Shown: piece after piece, positions 28,092 through 37,309 of the stretch
Numbering within the stretch: position 1 is the first letter of the stretch
Layout of the letters: each line of letters begins with the position of its first letter
Assembly: GCF_003991195.1 (NCBI RefSeq)
Contig: NZ_RCWL01000001.1
Span: 186,001-250,000 of the forward strand
DNA length: 64,000 nucleotides
Direction of reading: 5' to 3'
Source of the DNA: Gynurincola endophyticus
Lineage (GTDB): Bacteria; Bacteroidota; Bacteroidia; Chitinophagales; Chitinophagaceae
Translations under genes and position numbers: made by a program
The notes under the pieces: generated by a model
Databases searched by the model: none
What the model was told of the DNA's origin: nothing
What the model saw: the letters and a program-made list of their open reading frames with translations, nothing else

Positions 28092-28133
28092 AAGATGGCT
28101 TTAATTATTATACGAGTTCTGTAAAGAAACAGA

Positions 28134-28769
28134 TTAGTGATTCTTCTGATGATCGTCATCTATTTCAGTAACACCGCCTGAAATGGCAAATTTCATGGCT
28201 TCGGCCGCGGTCATATTTTCGAGTGGCCGGATTCTTTCTCTCTTTACAATGTATAACCTGCCAGCGAGTGCGAATGATTGTGGTATGTACACACTTACAT
28301 ATTCATGCATATTTATATCAGTAAGATCTTCTCTGGTTAAAAAACCGATCTGCCACACATCTTTTTCGTCGATATTTACTAATACTGCTTTTTCAAACTT
28401 TCTCTTTTTTCCTGCAAATGCTTCCAGAAAGTCTTTTACAGTCGTATAAATAAGCTTAATGCCGGGAGTTTTTTCCAGTACTTTATCTGTTAGTTCAACC
28501 AGTTCGCTAATGAAAAACAATCTTGAAATGTATCCCATCAGTACTACTATTACTATTACCAGCAGAAAACCTACACCGGGAATAATTTGTGCATTTCCAT
28601 TATCGCCTACTTTTACGAGTTGCGGTAAAATATTGTAAAGAACCGGTGCTAATATTCCATCAATGAAAGTAAACAAAGTTGCTACTACCCATACCGTAAT
28701 ACCTATAGGAGCAAGAATGATTAACCCTTGTAAAAAGCTTTGAAATATCTTCTTAAAAACTTTCTTCAT
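28134..28769 (-). CDS. DUF502 family membrane protein
   Basis: A 211-residue inner membrane protein of the DUF502 family, function unknown. Two transmembrane helices (about 14-36 and 60-82) are followed by a soluble domain with the family motifs PGIKLIYTTVKDFLEAF and VYIPQSFALAGRLYIV. The ending is acidic and His-rich. It is upstream of the zinc hydrolase gene on the same strand with a 42-nt gap, so the two may be cotranscribed. Confidence 0.9.
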   Translation of the reverse strand: MKKVFKKIFQSFLQGLIILAPIGITVWVVATLFTFIDGILAPVLYNILPQLVKVGDNGNAQIIPGVGFLLVIVIVVLMGYISRLFFISELVELTDKVLEKTPGIKLIYTTVKDFLEAFAGKKRKFEKAVLVNIDEKDVWQIGFLTREDLTDINMHEYVSVYIPQSFALAGRLYIVKRERIRPLENMTAAEAMKFAISGGVTEIDDDHQKNH

Positions 28770-28900
28770 CTCAAAAGTGAAATTTGATGATAATTTCTAC
28801 AAATATTCAACCAAATCCTGACATAGGGTGTAATAATTTTTCATTGTTTACGTCTTATAATTTAAGAAAACGCTATTTTACACTATAATATATTGAAACT

Positions 28901-29692
28901 ATGACCCGTGTACATGATATAGATTATAAAATTTATGGTGAGGAGATGCAATACGTTGAGATTGAACTAGATCCTCAGGAAACGGCTGTTGCAGAAAGTG
29001 GTGCTTTTATGCTTATGGATGAGAATATCCAGATGGAAACAATTTTCGGAGACGGTTCCAACCAGCAAAAAGGCATTTTAGGAAAGTTAATGTCTGCCGG
29101 TAAACGGATGTTAACCGGAGAGAGCCTCTTCATGACGGCTTTTACCAATATCAGTCACGATAAAAGAAAAGTTAGTTTCGCTTCACCATATCCCGGTAAA
29201 ATTATTCCACTCGATCTGAATCAATTGGGAGGTAAGATTGTAGCACAAAAAGATGCCTTCCTGTGTGCTGCAAAGGGAGTAAGTATCGGTATTGAATTTC
29301 AACGAAAACTGGGAACAGGTTTATTCGGCGGCGAAGGATTTATTATGCAAAAATTAGAAGGTGAGGGTCTGGCTTTTGTACATGCCGGCGGACACGTTTT
29401 TGAACGCGAATTGCAAGCCGGAGAAATGATTAAAATCGATACCGGTTGTTTAGTGGCTTATACTAAAACAATCGATTATGATATTCAGTTTGTAGGAGGT
29501 ATCAAAAATACTATATTCGGTGGAGAAGGATTGTTCTTTGCTACTTTAAGAGGACCAGGTAAAGTATGGATTCAAACATTGCCTATCAGCAGACTCGCAG
29601 GCAGAATACTTCAGTATGGAACAGGAAGAAGAAAAGAGGAAGGTTCTATACTCGGAAGATTCGGCAACGTAATAGATGGCGACGGTTGGTAA
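28901..29692 (+). CDS. TIGR00266/AIM24 family protein
   Basis: A 263-residue protein of the TIGR00266 group (AIM24-like beta-barrel fold), function unknown in bacteria. Gly-rich repeats with the pattern GEGLFFATLRGPGKVWIQTLP near the end are characteristic, as is MLTGESLFMTAF (about 66-77). It has no signal peptide or membrane segment. It is a single-gene unit with its own terminator. Confidence 0.9.
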   Translation: MTRVHDIDYKIYGEEMQYVEIELDPQETAVAESGAFMLMDENIQMETIFGDGSNQQKGILGKLMSAGKRMLTGESLFMTAFTNISHDKRKVSFASPYPGKIIPLDLNQLGGKIVAQKDAFLCAAKGVSIGIEFQRKLGTGLFGGEGFIMQKLEGEGLAFVHAGGHVFERELQAGEMIKIDTGCLVAYTKTIDYDIQFVGGIKNTIFGGEGLFFATLRGPGKVWIQTLPISRLAGRILQYGTGRRKEEGSILGRFGNVIDGDGW

Positions 29693-29720
29693 TTGATAAC
29701 ATTTGTAATTTAAGAATACC

Positions 29721-29760
29721 AGAGGGTTTGTGATCTTGATCATGAGCCCTCTTTTTTTTA
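29721..29760 (+). terminator. Intrinsic terminator after the AIM24-like gene
   Basis: AGAGGG (29721-29726) pairs with CCCTCT (29747-29752), with a self-complementary GATC segment inside the loop, followed by eight T. Confidence 0.85.
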
Positions 29761-29902
29761 TAAGGAAAAACAGAGTTAACATTTGGTTTTAGTTGAATTA
29801 ACAAAATACCGCTCAGAGAAATAGTTCATTTAAAGATAATATTGGTTTTAATAGAAATAAACTATCGAAACACTAGACACTTTAAATTTTAAACTTTTCT
29901 TT

Positions 29903-30463
29903 ATGCAAAAATCCCGTCAACTTTTTATTGCAATTTTTTGCGTGATGTTTTCAACCGTAGCACAGGCACAAAATGCAGTGAAGTCAGAGTTGTTTAACAG
30001 AGCGTGGACGAGCCCTTATGCAACTACTTTTCATTCAGGGCAACCTCTTGAAAGTGCGTTTCCTAACGGGTTTACAATGACACTTGATAAAAGTATGATT
30101 TATAGATATTCATATGTAACGTATCCGGGTAATCCTTCTGATACATTTACCAAAGCAATTGATACTTTCGACTTAACAAAAAAGTTTGTGAGTTATTCTA
30201 AAGCTGGTAGAAAAATTGAAAGTACCGCGAGTTTGTCGAGTGATAAGAAAACTGTAAACTTTGTGAGAACGTTCTATAATGCTACGGATCCTACAAAACT
30301 TGAGTTTACTTACTATGAAACCTTTAAAGTTTTAGAAGACGGTAGCGTGATTCTGGAAAAAGAAGGAACAGCTACTGATCCGAACTCCAATTTTATTTTC
30401 GTAGGTGAAAAGAAGTATCCGCACGATTATAGCGGAGAAAAGAAAAAACAAATGGCATTCTAG
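29903..30463 (+). CDS. Secreted protein of unknown function
   Basis: A 186-residue exported protein with a clear signal peptide (hydrophobic 8-19, cleavage near AQAQ-NA). The mature part is rich in Thr, Lys and aromatic residues with alternating strands, suggesting a beta-sandwich or lipocalin-like shape; there is no Cys or catalytic motif. I do not recognise a family. It stands alone between two terminators. Confidence 0.7.
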   Translation: MQKSRQLFIAIFCVMFSTVAQAQNAVKSELFNRAWTSPYATTFHSGQPLESAFPNGFTMTLDKSMIYRYSYVTYPGNPSDTFTKAIDTFDLTKKFVSYSKAGRKIESTASLSSDKKTVNFVRTFYNATDPTKLEFTYYETFKVLEDGSVILEKEGTATDPNSNFIFVGEKKYPHDYSGEKKKQMAF

Positions 30464-30504
30464 ACTCATTTGTATGATATTTCATATGCAGATAATTTGT
30501 GGTT

Positions 30505-30553
30505 AATTAATATAAAAAGCCCTCAACATTGTTGAGGGCTTTTTATATTAATT
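30505..30553. terminator. Bidirectional terminator with a perfect 23-bp stem
   Basis: Bases 30505-30527 pair with 30531-30553 around a 3-nt loop, with A and T runs flanking the GC core, so it serves both converging genes. The ricT stop codon (30548-30550) lies within one arm. Confidence 0.93.
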
Positions 30554-31846
30554 ATTTTTCCTTTGCTGCGGTGGCTTGTTGCGCTTGAAATGACTACCGC
30601 TATTGTTATTATTACTGTTGTTATTGTTATTATTATTGTTGTTGCCTTTTGCAGGTGGCTGCTGATTGGGTCTTCTATCAGCAGGTCCGGCTTGTTTCTG
30701 AATTTGTTTAGGGCCATTATTCTGTTTAGGTGAATGCTGTTTCTTTTTCTTTTCAGCACGTTCTAAGCTTTTTAAACTTATCTGCCCTACTACATCTACA
30801 AATTCCGGTTCTACTTCTTTTGGTTTAGAAGTGGTTATTTCTACTGCTTCTAATTGCTCAGGAGCAATACCCTGATGATTGAGATGAAGTATTTTTCTTA
30901 CTCTTTCAATGGTTAAAGGATATTGTTTGCTGCTGTCAGGAAGCATATACCACATCAGATTTTTGAAAATATCTTTTTTGATAAGAGTAGCAACACCTTT
31001 TTGTATTCTGATATTATCAGCATTTTCAGGGAAGTGCTGTAGTGCATCCAGATAAGTGTCTAATTCGTAGTTTAAGCAGCACTTTAATCTACCGCATTGT
31101 CCGCTCAATTTACTTTGATTAATGGAGAGGTTTTGGTAACGAGCAGCAGTAGTATTCACTGACTTAAAGTCTGTTAACCAGGTTGAACAACAAAGTTCAC
31201 GTCCGCAGCTTCCTACTCCACCAACTTTTGCAGCTTCCTGGCGTGCTCCGATCTGACGCATCTCTACTTTAACCTTGAACTCTTTGGCGTATACCTTAAT
31301 GAGCTCTCTAAAATCTACCCGATCGTCAGCAATGTAAAAGAAAGTTGCTTTTCTGCCATCGGCCTGAATTTCAACCTCACTTACTTTCATCTCAAGGTTG
31401 AGCTGCTTAGCAATTGCACGGGCATGTATTAATGCCTCTTTTTCGCGTGATTTTTGGAACTTCCAGGTTTCGATATCTTTATCGCTGGCTCTTCTTAGTA
31501 CTTTTTTCATATCAGGGTCAAACTCGTTTGCCCCGCGTTTTTTCAGTTGTAAGCGTACAATTTCGCCGGTAATGCTTACTTCGCCTATATCAAACCCGCT
31601 CACACCTTCCACGGCAATTAAATCGCCCTTTTCAAGATGTTGAACCGTTGCGTTTCTGAAAAAATCTTTTCTACTGCCGTTATTGAAGCTTACTTCAATG
31701 ACTTTGCAGTAACTATCATGATCGCTGATCGGTAAGTTCATTAACCAATCATGTACATTCATTCTATTGCAACCACCTGTACTGCAACCACCGTTGCTTT
31801 TACAGCCGGCCACTTTGCCACCTGTTCCACAAGAACTACATCCCAT
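30548..31846 (-). CDS. ricT: RicT/PSP1 domain protein
   Basis: A 432-residue cytoplasmic protein of the PSP1/RicT (YaaT) family, linked in Bacillus to RNA maturation and competence through the RicA-RicF-RicT complex. The Cys-rich start (CSSCGTGG, then repeated CxxxGGC) is typical of Bacteroidota members. The core holds VGSCGRELCCSTWL and SGQCGRLKCCLNYE, whose Cys residues may hold an Fe-S cluster. The last 70 residues are a low-complexity tail with runs of Asn. I start at ATG 31846; TTG 31858 is possible. It lies directly downstream of holB. Confidence 0.9.
   Translation of the reverse strand: MGCSSCGTGGKVAGCKSNGGCSTGGCNRMNVHDWLMNLPISDHDSYCKVIEVSFNNGSRKDFFRNATVQHLEKGDLIAVEGVSGFDIGEVSITGEIVRLQLKKRGANEFDPDMKKVLRRASDKDIETWKFQKSREKEALIHARAIAKQLNLEMKVSEVEIQADGRKATFFYIADDRVDFRELIKVYAKEFKVKVEMRQIGARQEAAKVGGVGSCGRELCCSTWLTDFKSVNTTAARYQNLSINQSKLSGQCGRLKCCLNYELDTYLDALQHFPENADNIRIQKGVATLIKKDIFKNLMWYMLPDSSKQYPLTIERVRKILHLNHQGIAPEQLEAVEITTSKPKEVEPEFVDVVGQISLKSLERAEKKKKQHSPKQNNGPKQIQKQAGPADRRPNQQPPAKGNNNNNNNNNSNNNNSGSHFKRNKPPQQRKNN
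30600..30646 (-). repeat. AAT/AAC trinucleotide tract encoding poly-Asn in RicT
   Basis: Near-perfect repeat of Asn codons, giving nine Asn, a Ser and four Asn. Such tracts can change length by slippage. Confidence 0.9.
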
Positions 31847-32011
31847 TCTATATTGCAATTAATGATTTTAAATAATAGTTTACCTGTAAGAATGTATACA
31901 TTCTTCGTATGTGTTCAAGTCGGAATGAAAATATATGAGGAAAATACCGGTTTATCTACTTTACATTCCTGTAAACCCTTCCATCACAAAAACATACTAC
32001 AGGTTCTGATA

Positions 32012-32019
32012 CAAATATA
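32012..32019 (-). promoter_or_regulatory. -7 box (TATATTTG) upstream of ricT
   Basis: Exact TAnnTTTG match about 165 nt before the ricT start, between holB and ricT; it would give a leader of about 160 nt. Confidence 0.45.
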
Positions 32020-32040
32020 GGTCTTTGACCACAAACTTGA

Positions 32041-33246
32041 CTATAATATACTAGTTGTTTGCTTAAGCGCCAAAATATGGTAGACTTTTATTGTAACGGC
32101 ATGAAAGAGCATTTTCGTATTAGCATTTCTTTCAATATAATATGCCGCATCGTCTAATACTTTGATGATGGCTTCCTGTTGTTCGAACCCTGCAATTTTA
32201 TTTAAGCGTATAGAAAAGTCTTTCTCCTGTTCCGGCAGATATACGTTATCGGCGCCAAGTGCTTGAATTCTAATAGCTTGTTCCAGTAAGTGAGTGAAGT
32301 ATCTTAAAAATTGTTTTTGTTTTTCGCGTCCTAGTTTGTTGACTTCATCAATCCATTGAACCTGTGCAATAGGTCCGTTTTTGAGAATCGCGTTCAACCA
32401 GTCTCTGAGCATTCCCTGCCAGTCTTGCTCGCCATCTTGCAATAAATGCAAGGCTTCGCGGTAATTTCCGTTTGCAAAAGCGGCAATCTGCTGTGCTTTG
32501 GCTGCCGGAAGCTGCTTTTCTTTTTCCAGTGCCGGGGCCATATCGGCTGTTACCAACGCCGGGATTTTTACAAGCTGTGTTCTCGACAAAATGGTTTGCA
32601 GAATCAATGATTCATTTTCTGCTACCAGAATGAATAACGTATCGGCAGGAGGTTCTTCGATCAGTTTTAATAACTTATTTCCTTCATTTCCAAGATATTC
32701 GGGCATCCAGAGAATTAAAATCTTAAATCCCGATTCAAAACTTTTCAGGTTCAGCTTTCGAATAATTTCATTACACTCGGCAGCAGTGATATTTCCTTGT
32801 TTGTTTTCCGCTCCGATAAACTGCAACCAATCATAGGCATTGCCATATGGTTGCTCGTGCACAAATGATCTCCATTCTGTAATATAGTCGGTACTGACCG
32901 GCTTATCGCCGGCTTTTCGGGGAACAACAGGGTAAGAAAAGTGAATATCAGGATGCGCTAATTGTTGCGATTTGATACACGCAGCACACTCACCGCAGGC
33001 ATCCTGCAATTGTGCAGGATCTACTTCCGGAGTAGCTGCTCCAAACAAACTATCTTCCACAACTGGATTCATGCCACGCTTAATCTTCTCACAAAGAAGA
33101 TATTGTGCTAAAGCTATTGCTAATGATAGTGATCCGGCTCCTTCTTTACCCAAAAATAGTAAGGCATGGCTTAAACGATTCTGTAAAACCATACTTACTA
33201 ATTTTTCCTTCACAGTTGTTTGACCTATGACAGTTGAAAATTTCAT
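32041..33246 (-). CDS. holB: DNA polymerase III delta-prime subunit (HolB-like)
   Basis: A 401-residue clamp-loader ATPase-fold subunit. The start MKFSTVIGQ, the P-loop region HALLFLGKEGAGS (about 26-38), a zinc-binding cluster with CGECAAC, and the conserved segment KLLKLIEEPPADTLFILVAENESLILQTILSRTQ (sensor 1 and SRC-like motif) are visible. I start at ATG 33246, since an exact -7 box ends 6 nt upstream; the 11 extra codons of the longer frame would overlap the promoter. Confidence 0.92.
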   Translation of the reverse strand: MKFSTVIGQTTVKEKLVSMVLQNRLSHALLFLGKEGAGSLSLAIALAQYLLCEKIKRGMNPVVEDSLFGAATPEVDPAQLQDACGECAACIKSQQLAHPDIHFSYPVVPRKAGDKPVSTDYITEWRSFVHEQPYGNAYDWLQFIGAENKQGNITAAECNEIIRKLNLKSFESGFKILILWMPEYLGNEGNKLLKLIEEPPADTLFILVAENESLILQTILSRTQLVKIPALVTADMAPALEKEKQLPAAKAQQIAAFANGNYREALHLLQDGEQDWQGMLRDWLNAILKNGPIAQVQWIDEVNKLGREKQKQFLRYFTHLLEQAIRIQALGADNVYLPEQEKDFSIRLNKIAGFEQQEAIIKVLDDAAYYIERNANTKMLFHAVTIKVYHILALKQTTSIL

Positions 33247-33252
33247 GCTGTG

Positions 33253-33260
33253 CAAAGATA
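33253..33260 (-). promoter_or_regulatory. -7 box (TATCTTTG), leaderless promoter of holB
   Basis: Exact TAnnTTTG match 6 nt before the ATG at 33246. Confidence 0.7.
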
Positions 33261-33334
33261 CAATCCCGAACGCAGTCATGCAGGTGTTTTTTTCCTGTTA
33301 CTGCTCCAGCCCATTTACTTTACTGCGGAATGAA

Positions 33335-33847
33335 TTATTTAAGTAAAGAAGTTATTTCTGCGCTCAAAGGTGCTGTTTTGCTGGGAAATACTTTTACCAG
33401 GTTTCCTTTTTCATCCAGCAAAAACTTGGTAAAGTTCCATTTAATAGGATCTTCGTAGCCCTTTGCTTCCGCTTGTTTTACCAGATACTTGAATAAAGGA
33501 TGGATATCTTCTCCTTTTACAGAAACTTTTTCGGCCATCAGAAAAGTGACGCCGTAGTTTCTCTGACAGAATTCTTTGATTTCTTCGTTTGAACCGGGCT
33601 CTTGTTCTCTGAAGTTGTTAGCAGGAAATCCAATGATTACCAGTTTGTCTTTATATTGCTGGCTGAGTTTTTCCAGTTCTGCATATTGAGGTGTAAAACC
33701 ACATTTTGAAGCAGTGTTTACAATCAGAATTTTCTTTCCTTTAAATTTAGAGAAATCGATCTCTTTTCCTTCTAATGATTCTACTTTGAAATCATAAATA
33801 CTTGCAAAACTGAACATAAGCGCAATACTTAATAAATATTTTAACAT
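33335..33847 (-). CDS. Glutathione peroxidase family protein (exported)
   Basis: A 170-residue thiol peroxidase with a hydrophobic N-terminal signal or anchor (1-16). The catalytic tetrad is present: Cys in SKCGFTPQY (coded by TGT, not TGA), Gln in the FREQEPG segment, and Trp and Asn in IKWNFTKFL. Bacterial members usually reduce peroxides using thioredoxin. It starts 12 nt after the upstream lipoprotein gene and so belongs to the radA-comF transcript or to that gene's own unit. Confidence 0.92.
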   Translation of the reverse strand: MLKYLLSIALMFSFASIYDFKVESLEGKEIDFSKFKGKKILIVNTASKCGFTPQYAELEKLSQQYKDKLVIIGFPANNFREQEPGSNEEIKEFCQRNYGVTFLMAEKVSVKGEDIHPLFKYLVKQAEAKGYEDPIKWNFTKFLLDEKGNLVKVFPSKTAPLSAEITSLLK

Positions 33848-33859
33848 AAAAGTTGTGTT

Positions 33860-35221
33860 TTATTGTTCTGTATAAAAGAACTCATAACAGCCAAGATCGG
33901 GTTTCCCGTCAGTTCTCAGAGCGCCTGTAATGTCTTTGTCTGATGAAACAAACAGACCCTTGTCGATAGCGGGCGATCCGCTGCTTAGTTTAAAGTTAAA
34001 GATTTTTTTAGATATGTCTATTTCCGCAAATAACGGGTCCGTTGTTTGCGACTCACTAATGTTTATATCGTCTTTTTGAAGTGTCATTTTGTAGATGGAA
34101 TAGCGAATGTTAACAATCGAATGATTGCTGCCTTTTAAAAACCGTAGTTCATCACTTAAATCACCCCAGATGATACTATTTAATATATCCACTTTCATCG
34201 GGTTTGTTTCGGAAGCGCCTGTGTCATTAATAGAAATGCCTGCAACCTGATGCAATGTGTGCATTGTTGAATAAGTAGCTGCTGTAACCTGTTTAAGATT
34301 ATATTCACCCCCTCCTTCCATTGAAATGTTGATATTGTTATTAGTTATTTCACTGTTATTGAGTGATAGATTTATATTTTTTAAGCGTAACGCCGCGCTT
34401 AAAGAAAAGCGTATTGCTGAACCCTCAATAGTCAGTTGCGTATTGCCTGGTTGTGTTGATTCCAGAATAATAGCATTTTTCGCATATTCTATCCGGGTAT
34501 ATTTTATTGTATGGAGTTGATTGTTCGCTGAAAGTCTTATTCCTTCCCAGCTTCCTGAGGTTAAATAGTCTTTACGGTAGGTAGTAAAAAGTACAGGTTT
34601 TTCAGCATTTCCATTCACATTCAGAATTCCTTTTATTTCAATAGGCGAATTGGGGTATACATATATTTTAACACCTTCAGAAATGTTAAGCTTTACATTT
34701 TCAGCTACAGTAAATATGCCTTGTATGAAATAACTTTTTCCGGCCTCGAGGGTAAGGTCATTTTGAATCGTCACATTTTTGTATACAGTAACCGGCTCGG
34801 CATATGCTTCCAGTTGTAGTTTTTGAGTAAGGTTTTTATGTGAGAAAGTAATACTGTCTCGTATCAAAAATAAATGATCAGCGCTCGTGTTAGCCGGAGT
34901 TACGGTTACAAAAAGATAGATACTATCTTTAGCGGGTAACTGGATATTGCTGAAACTGCTTCCTGAACGGCCATGTAAATTAATAGAAAAGTTAGAGAGG
35001 GTACCGCCGCCTAATTCCACTTTATCAAAAACTACGTCCTCATTACTTGTGTTAAATACTTTTACTGTGTGAACACTACTGGGTAAGCCTGCCAGTAATG
35101 TATCGAACTTCAGGGAGTCAACAGAGAATTTTACACCTCCGGATAAACCGGATGTTAAATCCGTTTTATTGCACGCCAGTGCAACAAATACTATAATAAT
35201 AAGGTAGCTTGTTATTTTCAT
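33860..35221 (-). CDS. Right-handed beta-helix lipoprotein
   Basis: A 453-residue surface or periplasmic lipoprotein with lipobox Cys17 (VALACNKT). The middle (about 150-360) has parallel beta-helix repeats with Asn/Ile ladders (ITNNNINISMEGGG), and the end (SPAIDKGLF, LGCYEF) is that of choice-of-anchor or pectate-lyase-like proteins. No catalytic residues are recognised. I start at ATG 35221; the three upstream in-frame codons lie between it and a -7 box. It follows comF by 11 nt. Confidence 0.85.
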   Translation of the reverse strand: MKITSYLIIIVFVALACNKTDLTSGLSGGVKFSVDSLKFDTLLAGLPSSVHTVKVFNTSNEDVVFDKVELGGGTLSNFSINLHGRSGSSFSNIQLPAKDSIYLFVTVTPANTSADHLFLIRDSITFSHKNLTQKLQLEAYAEPVTVYKNVTIQNDLTLEAGKSYFIQGIFTVAENVKLNISEGVKIYVYPNSPIEIKGILNVNGNAEKPVLFTTYRKDYLTSGSWEGIRLSANNQLHTIKYTRIEYAKNAIILESTQPGNTQLTIEGSAIRFSLSAALRLKNINLSLNNSEITNNNINISMEGGGEYNLKQVTAATYSTMHTLHQVAGISINDTGASETNPMKVDILNSIIWGDLSDELRFLKGSNHSIVNIRYSIYKMTLQKDDINISESQTTDPLFAEIDISKKIFNFKLSSGSPAIDKGLFVSSDKDITGALRTDGKPDLGCYEFFYTEQ

Positions 35222-35227
35222 CAATAA

Positions 35228-35235
35228 CAAATTTA
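35228..35235 (-). promoter_or_regulatory. -7 box (TAAATTTG), leaderless promoter inside the comF end
   Basis: Exact TAnnTTTG match 6 nt before ATG 35221, overlapping the comF stop codon. It would give the lipoprotein gene transcription independent of radA and comF. Confidence 0.65.
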
Positions 35236-35928
35236 ATGTTTTAAGGTGAAGCCCAATGTGGCTATTGACAGTTTAACGTTTTGACCCTGAAAAGTATTAC
35301 AAGCGGCCTCAAGTGTATTTCCTGTTGTAATAATATCGTCTACTATTAATATATGTGTATCCGGTTCGGGGTACTGATTCAAACAAAAGGGTATCGCTGT
35401 TGAATAGGCCCGGTCTGTACGTGACTTTTTGGTTTGAGTAGAAGAGGTGCTGATTTTTTTCAACAGGTTAGGGCTATGTCTGATGTTAAGTTTTCGGGCA
35501 ATCGCTTCACTGATCACTGCGGCCTGGTTGTATCCCCTCAACCTTAATTTACGGGGATGTAAGGGAATTGGTACTACTTCGTGAAATGGCTGATATTGAT
35601 GAAAAGTAACCAGATGATCGCTTAACTGATCAGATAAAAATTGACCTATTTCTTTTTCATGCTGATATTTAAAACGGTGAATCAGCGTTTGTATCAGACT
35701 GTTCTTCTGATAGTAACATAATGCTGTTATTTGTTCAAGCCTGACTCTTCCTCATAACACGTTTTGTAAGATCTGATTATTGAAAGGTGTGAAGTGAGTA
35801 TATGGCAAATCTGATTCACAGACGGCGCAAATGAACTGATCTTTTTCAGTAATATACCCGCAACCCAAACAGAGCTGCGGGTAAAAAAGATGTTTTAATG
35901 ATTTTCAGCAATCTGTTAATAAATGCAT
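35233..35928 (-). CDS. comF: ComF family DNA-uptake protein with two in-frame TGA codons
   Basis: One continuous frame of 231 codons from ATG 35928, normal ComF length, broken only by TGA at codons 8 (35905-35907) and 59 (35752-35754). The zinc finger is intact (CLGC and CAVC), as is the PIPLHPRKLRLRGYNQ segment and the phosphoribosyltransferase motif ILIVDDIITTGNTL. The second TGA lies in NVL-x-GRVRLE, where ComF proteins carry WGRV. The gene has no TGG, so all its Trp would come from UGA. It starts 1 nt after the radA stop. ComF acts in the cytoplasm during DNA uptake. The 102-residue ORF at 35233-35541 is only its C-terminal part. Confidence 0.85.
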
Positions 35929-35929
35929 A

Positions 35930-37309
35930 TTATTGAAATAATAATTGATAAACTTCTTCTACTTTGGAAAGAGCAATTACCTTAATCTGATAAGATTGCG
36001 GAACAATTGCTTTCAGGCTATATTTTGAGATAATAATTTTTTCAAATCCCAGCTTTTCTGCTTCGGCAATTCTTTGCTCAATTCTGTTAACAGCTCTGAT
36101 CTCTCCACTTAAACCAACCTCTCCTGCAAAACAGATAGATGGAGGAATGGCCAGATCTTCATACGAACTTAACAATGCTACTAAAACTGCAAGATCGATG
36201 GAAGGGTCTTCAATTTTCAGACCTCCGGCGATGTTCAGAAATACATCCTTCATACCGAAATGAAAACCACCTCTCTTTTCTAAAACCGCTAATAGTAGTT
36301 GCAAACGTTTGTTATCATAACCGGTAGAGGTTCTTTGAGGAGTACCATATGCAGACTGTGTAACGAGCGCCTGCACTTCTATCAGTAATGGCCTCATGCC
36401 TTCAATTGTTGCTCCGATCGCTATACCACTTAACAGTTCATCTTTCTGTGACAATAATATTTCACTGGGATTATCAACCCCTCTCATGCCAATGCTGGTC
36501 ATCTCATAAATTCCTAATTCGGAAGTACTGCCAAAACGATTTTTAATCGTTCTTAAAATTCTGTAAGCATAGTGGCGGTCACCTTCAAATTGTAGTACTG
36601 CATCCACCATATGTTCAAGAATCTTTGGTCCTGCAATATTACCGTCTTTGGTGATGTGCCCGATAAGGAATACGGGTATATTGGTTTCTTTTGCGAAGCG
36701 TTGAAACTCGCCTGCCGTTTCTCTGATTTGTGAAATACTACCCGGAGAAGAATCGATATAGGGAGATTGCATTGTTTGAATGGAATCGACAATAATTAAT
36801 TCCGGTTTTAACTTTTTTATCTCCTGGAAGATTTGTGTAGTATTCGTTTCTGTTAATAAAAAGAATTGATCGTTGTTAATGTTTAATCGATCTGCACGCA
36901 TCTTAATTTGCTGATCACTTTCTTCACCACTGATGTAAAGCGTTTTCGTTTTGGGTAATGATAATCCCAATTGCAAAAATAAAGTGGACTTTCCGATACC
37001 TGGTTCACCGGCGATTAAGATAATACTTCCGGCAACAATGCCTCCGCCCAACACCCGGTTTAATTCCTGATCATTACTGATTAATCTTTTTTGATCGAGT
37101 GTTTGAATATCTTTTATTAAAGTCGTTTTATTTTTTCTTTCTTCTTCATGAAATGAATTCCACACTTGTTCTTTTGCTGTTGTACTGGGTTTATGAATTA
37201 CTTCCTGAACAAAAGTATTCCATTCATTACATGACGGACATTTACCAGCCCACTTAGCTGATTCGTATCCACAATTTTTACAAAAGAAGGCTGTTTTTAC
37301 TTTACTCAT
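35930..37309 (-). CDS. radA: DNA repair protein RadA/Sms
   Basis: A 459-residue RecA-like helicase that promotes branch migration and, in transformable bacteria, strand extension during transformation. The N-terminal zinc finger (FCKNCGYESAKWAGKCPSC), Walker A GEPGIGKST (about 96-104), KNRFGST motif and Lon-protease-like C-terminal domain are present. The frame is intact with TGG for Trp. It is the first gene of an operon with comF. Confidence 0.97.
   Translation of the reverse strand: MSKVKTAFFCKNCGYESAKWAGKCPSCNEWNTFVQEVIHKPSTTAKEQVWNSFHEEERKNKTTLIKDIQTLDQKRLISNDQELNRVLGGGIVAGSIILIAGEPGIGKSTLFLQLGLSLPKTKTLYISGEESDQQIKMRADRLNINNDQFFLLTETNTTQIFQEIKKLKPELIIVDSIQTMQSPYIDSSPGSISQIRETAGEFQRFAKETNIPVFLIGHITKDGNIAGPKILEHMVDAVLQFEGDRHYAYRILRTIKNRFGSTSELGIYEMTSIGMRGVDNPSEILLSQKDELLSGIAIGATIEGMRPLLIEVQALVTQSAYGTPQRTSTGYDNKRLQLLLAVLEKRGGFHFGMKDVFLNIAGGLKIEDPSIDLAVLVALLSSYEDLAIPPSICFAGEVGLSGEIRAVNRIEQRIAEAEKLGFEKIIISKYSLKAIVPQSYQIKVIALSKVEEVYQLLFQ

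Noticed and set aside
30600-30646. CRISPR-like or tandem repeat array
   Set aside because: It is an in-frame Asn codon tract inside ricT with no spacers.
33247-33279. N-terminal extension of HolB
   Set aside because: It would place the start upstream of and across the TATCTTTG promoter box; the conserved start is MKFSTVIGQ at 33246.
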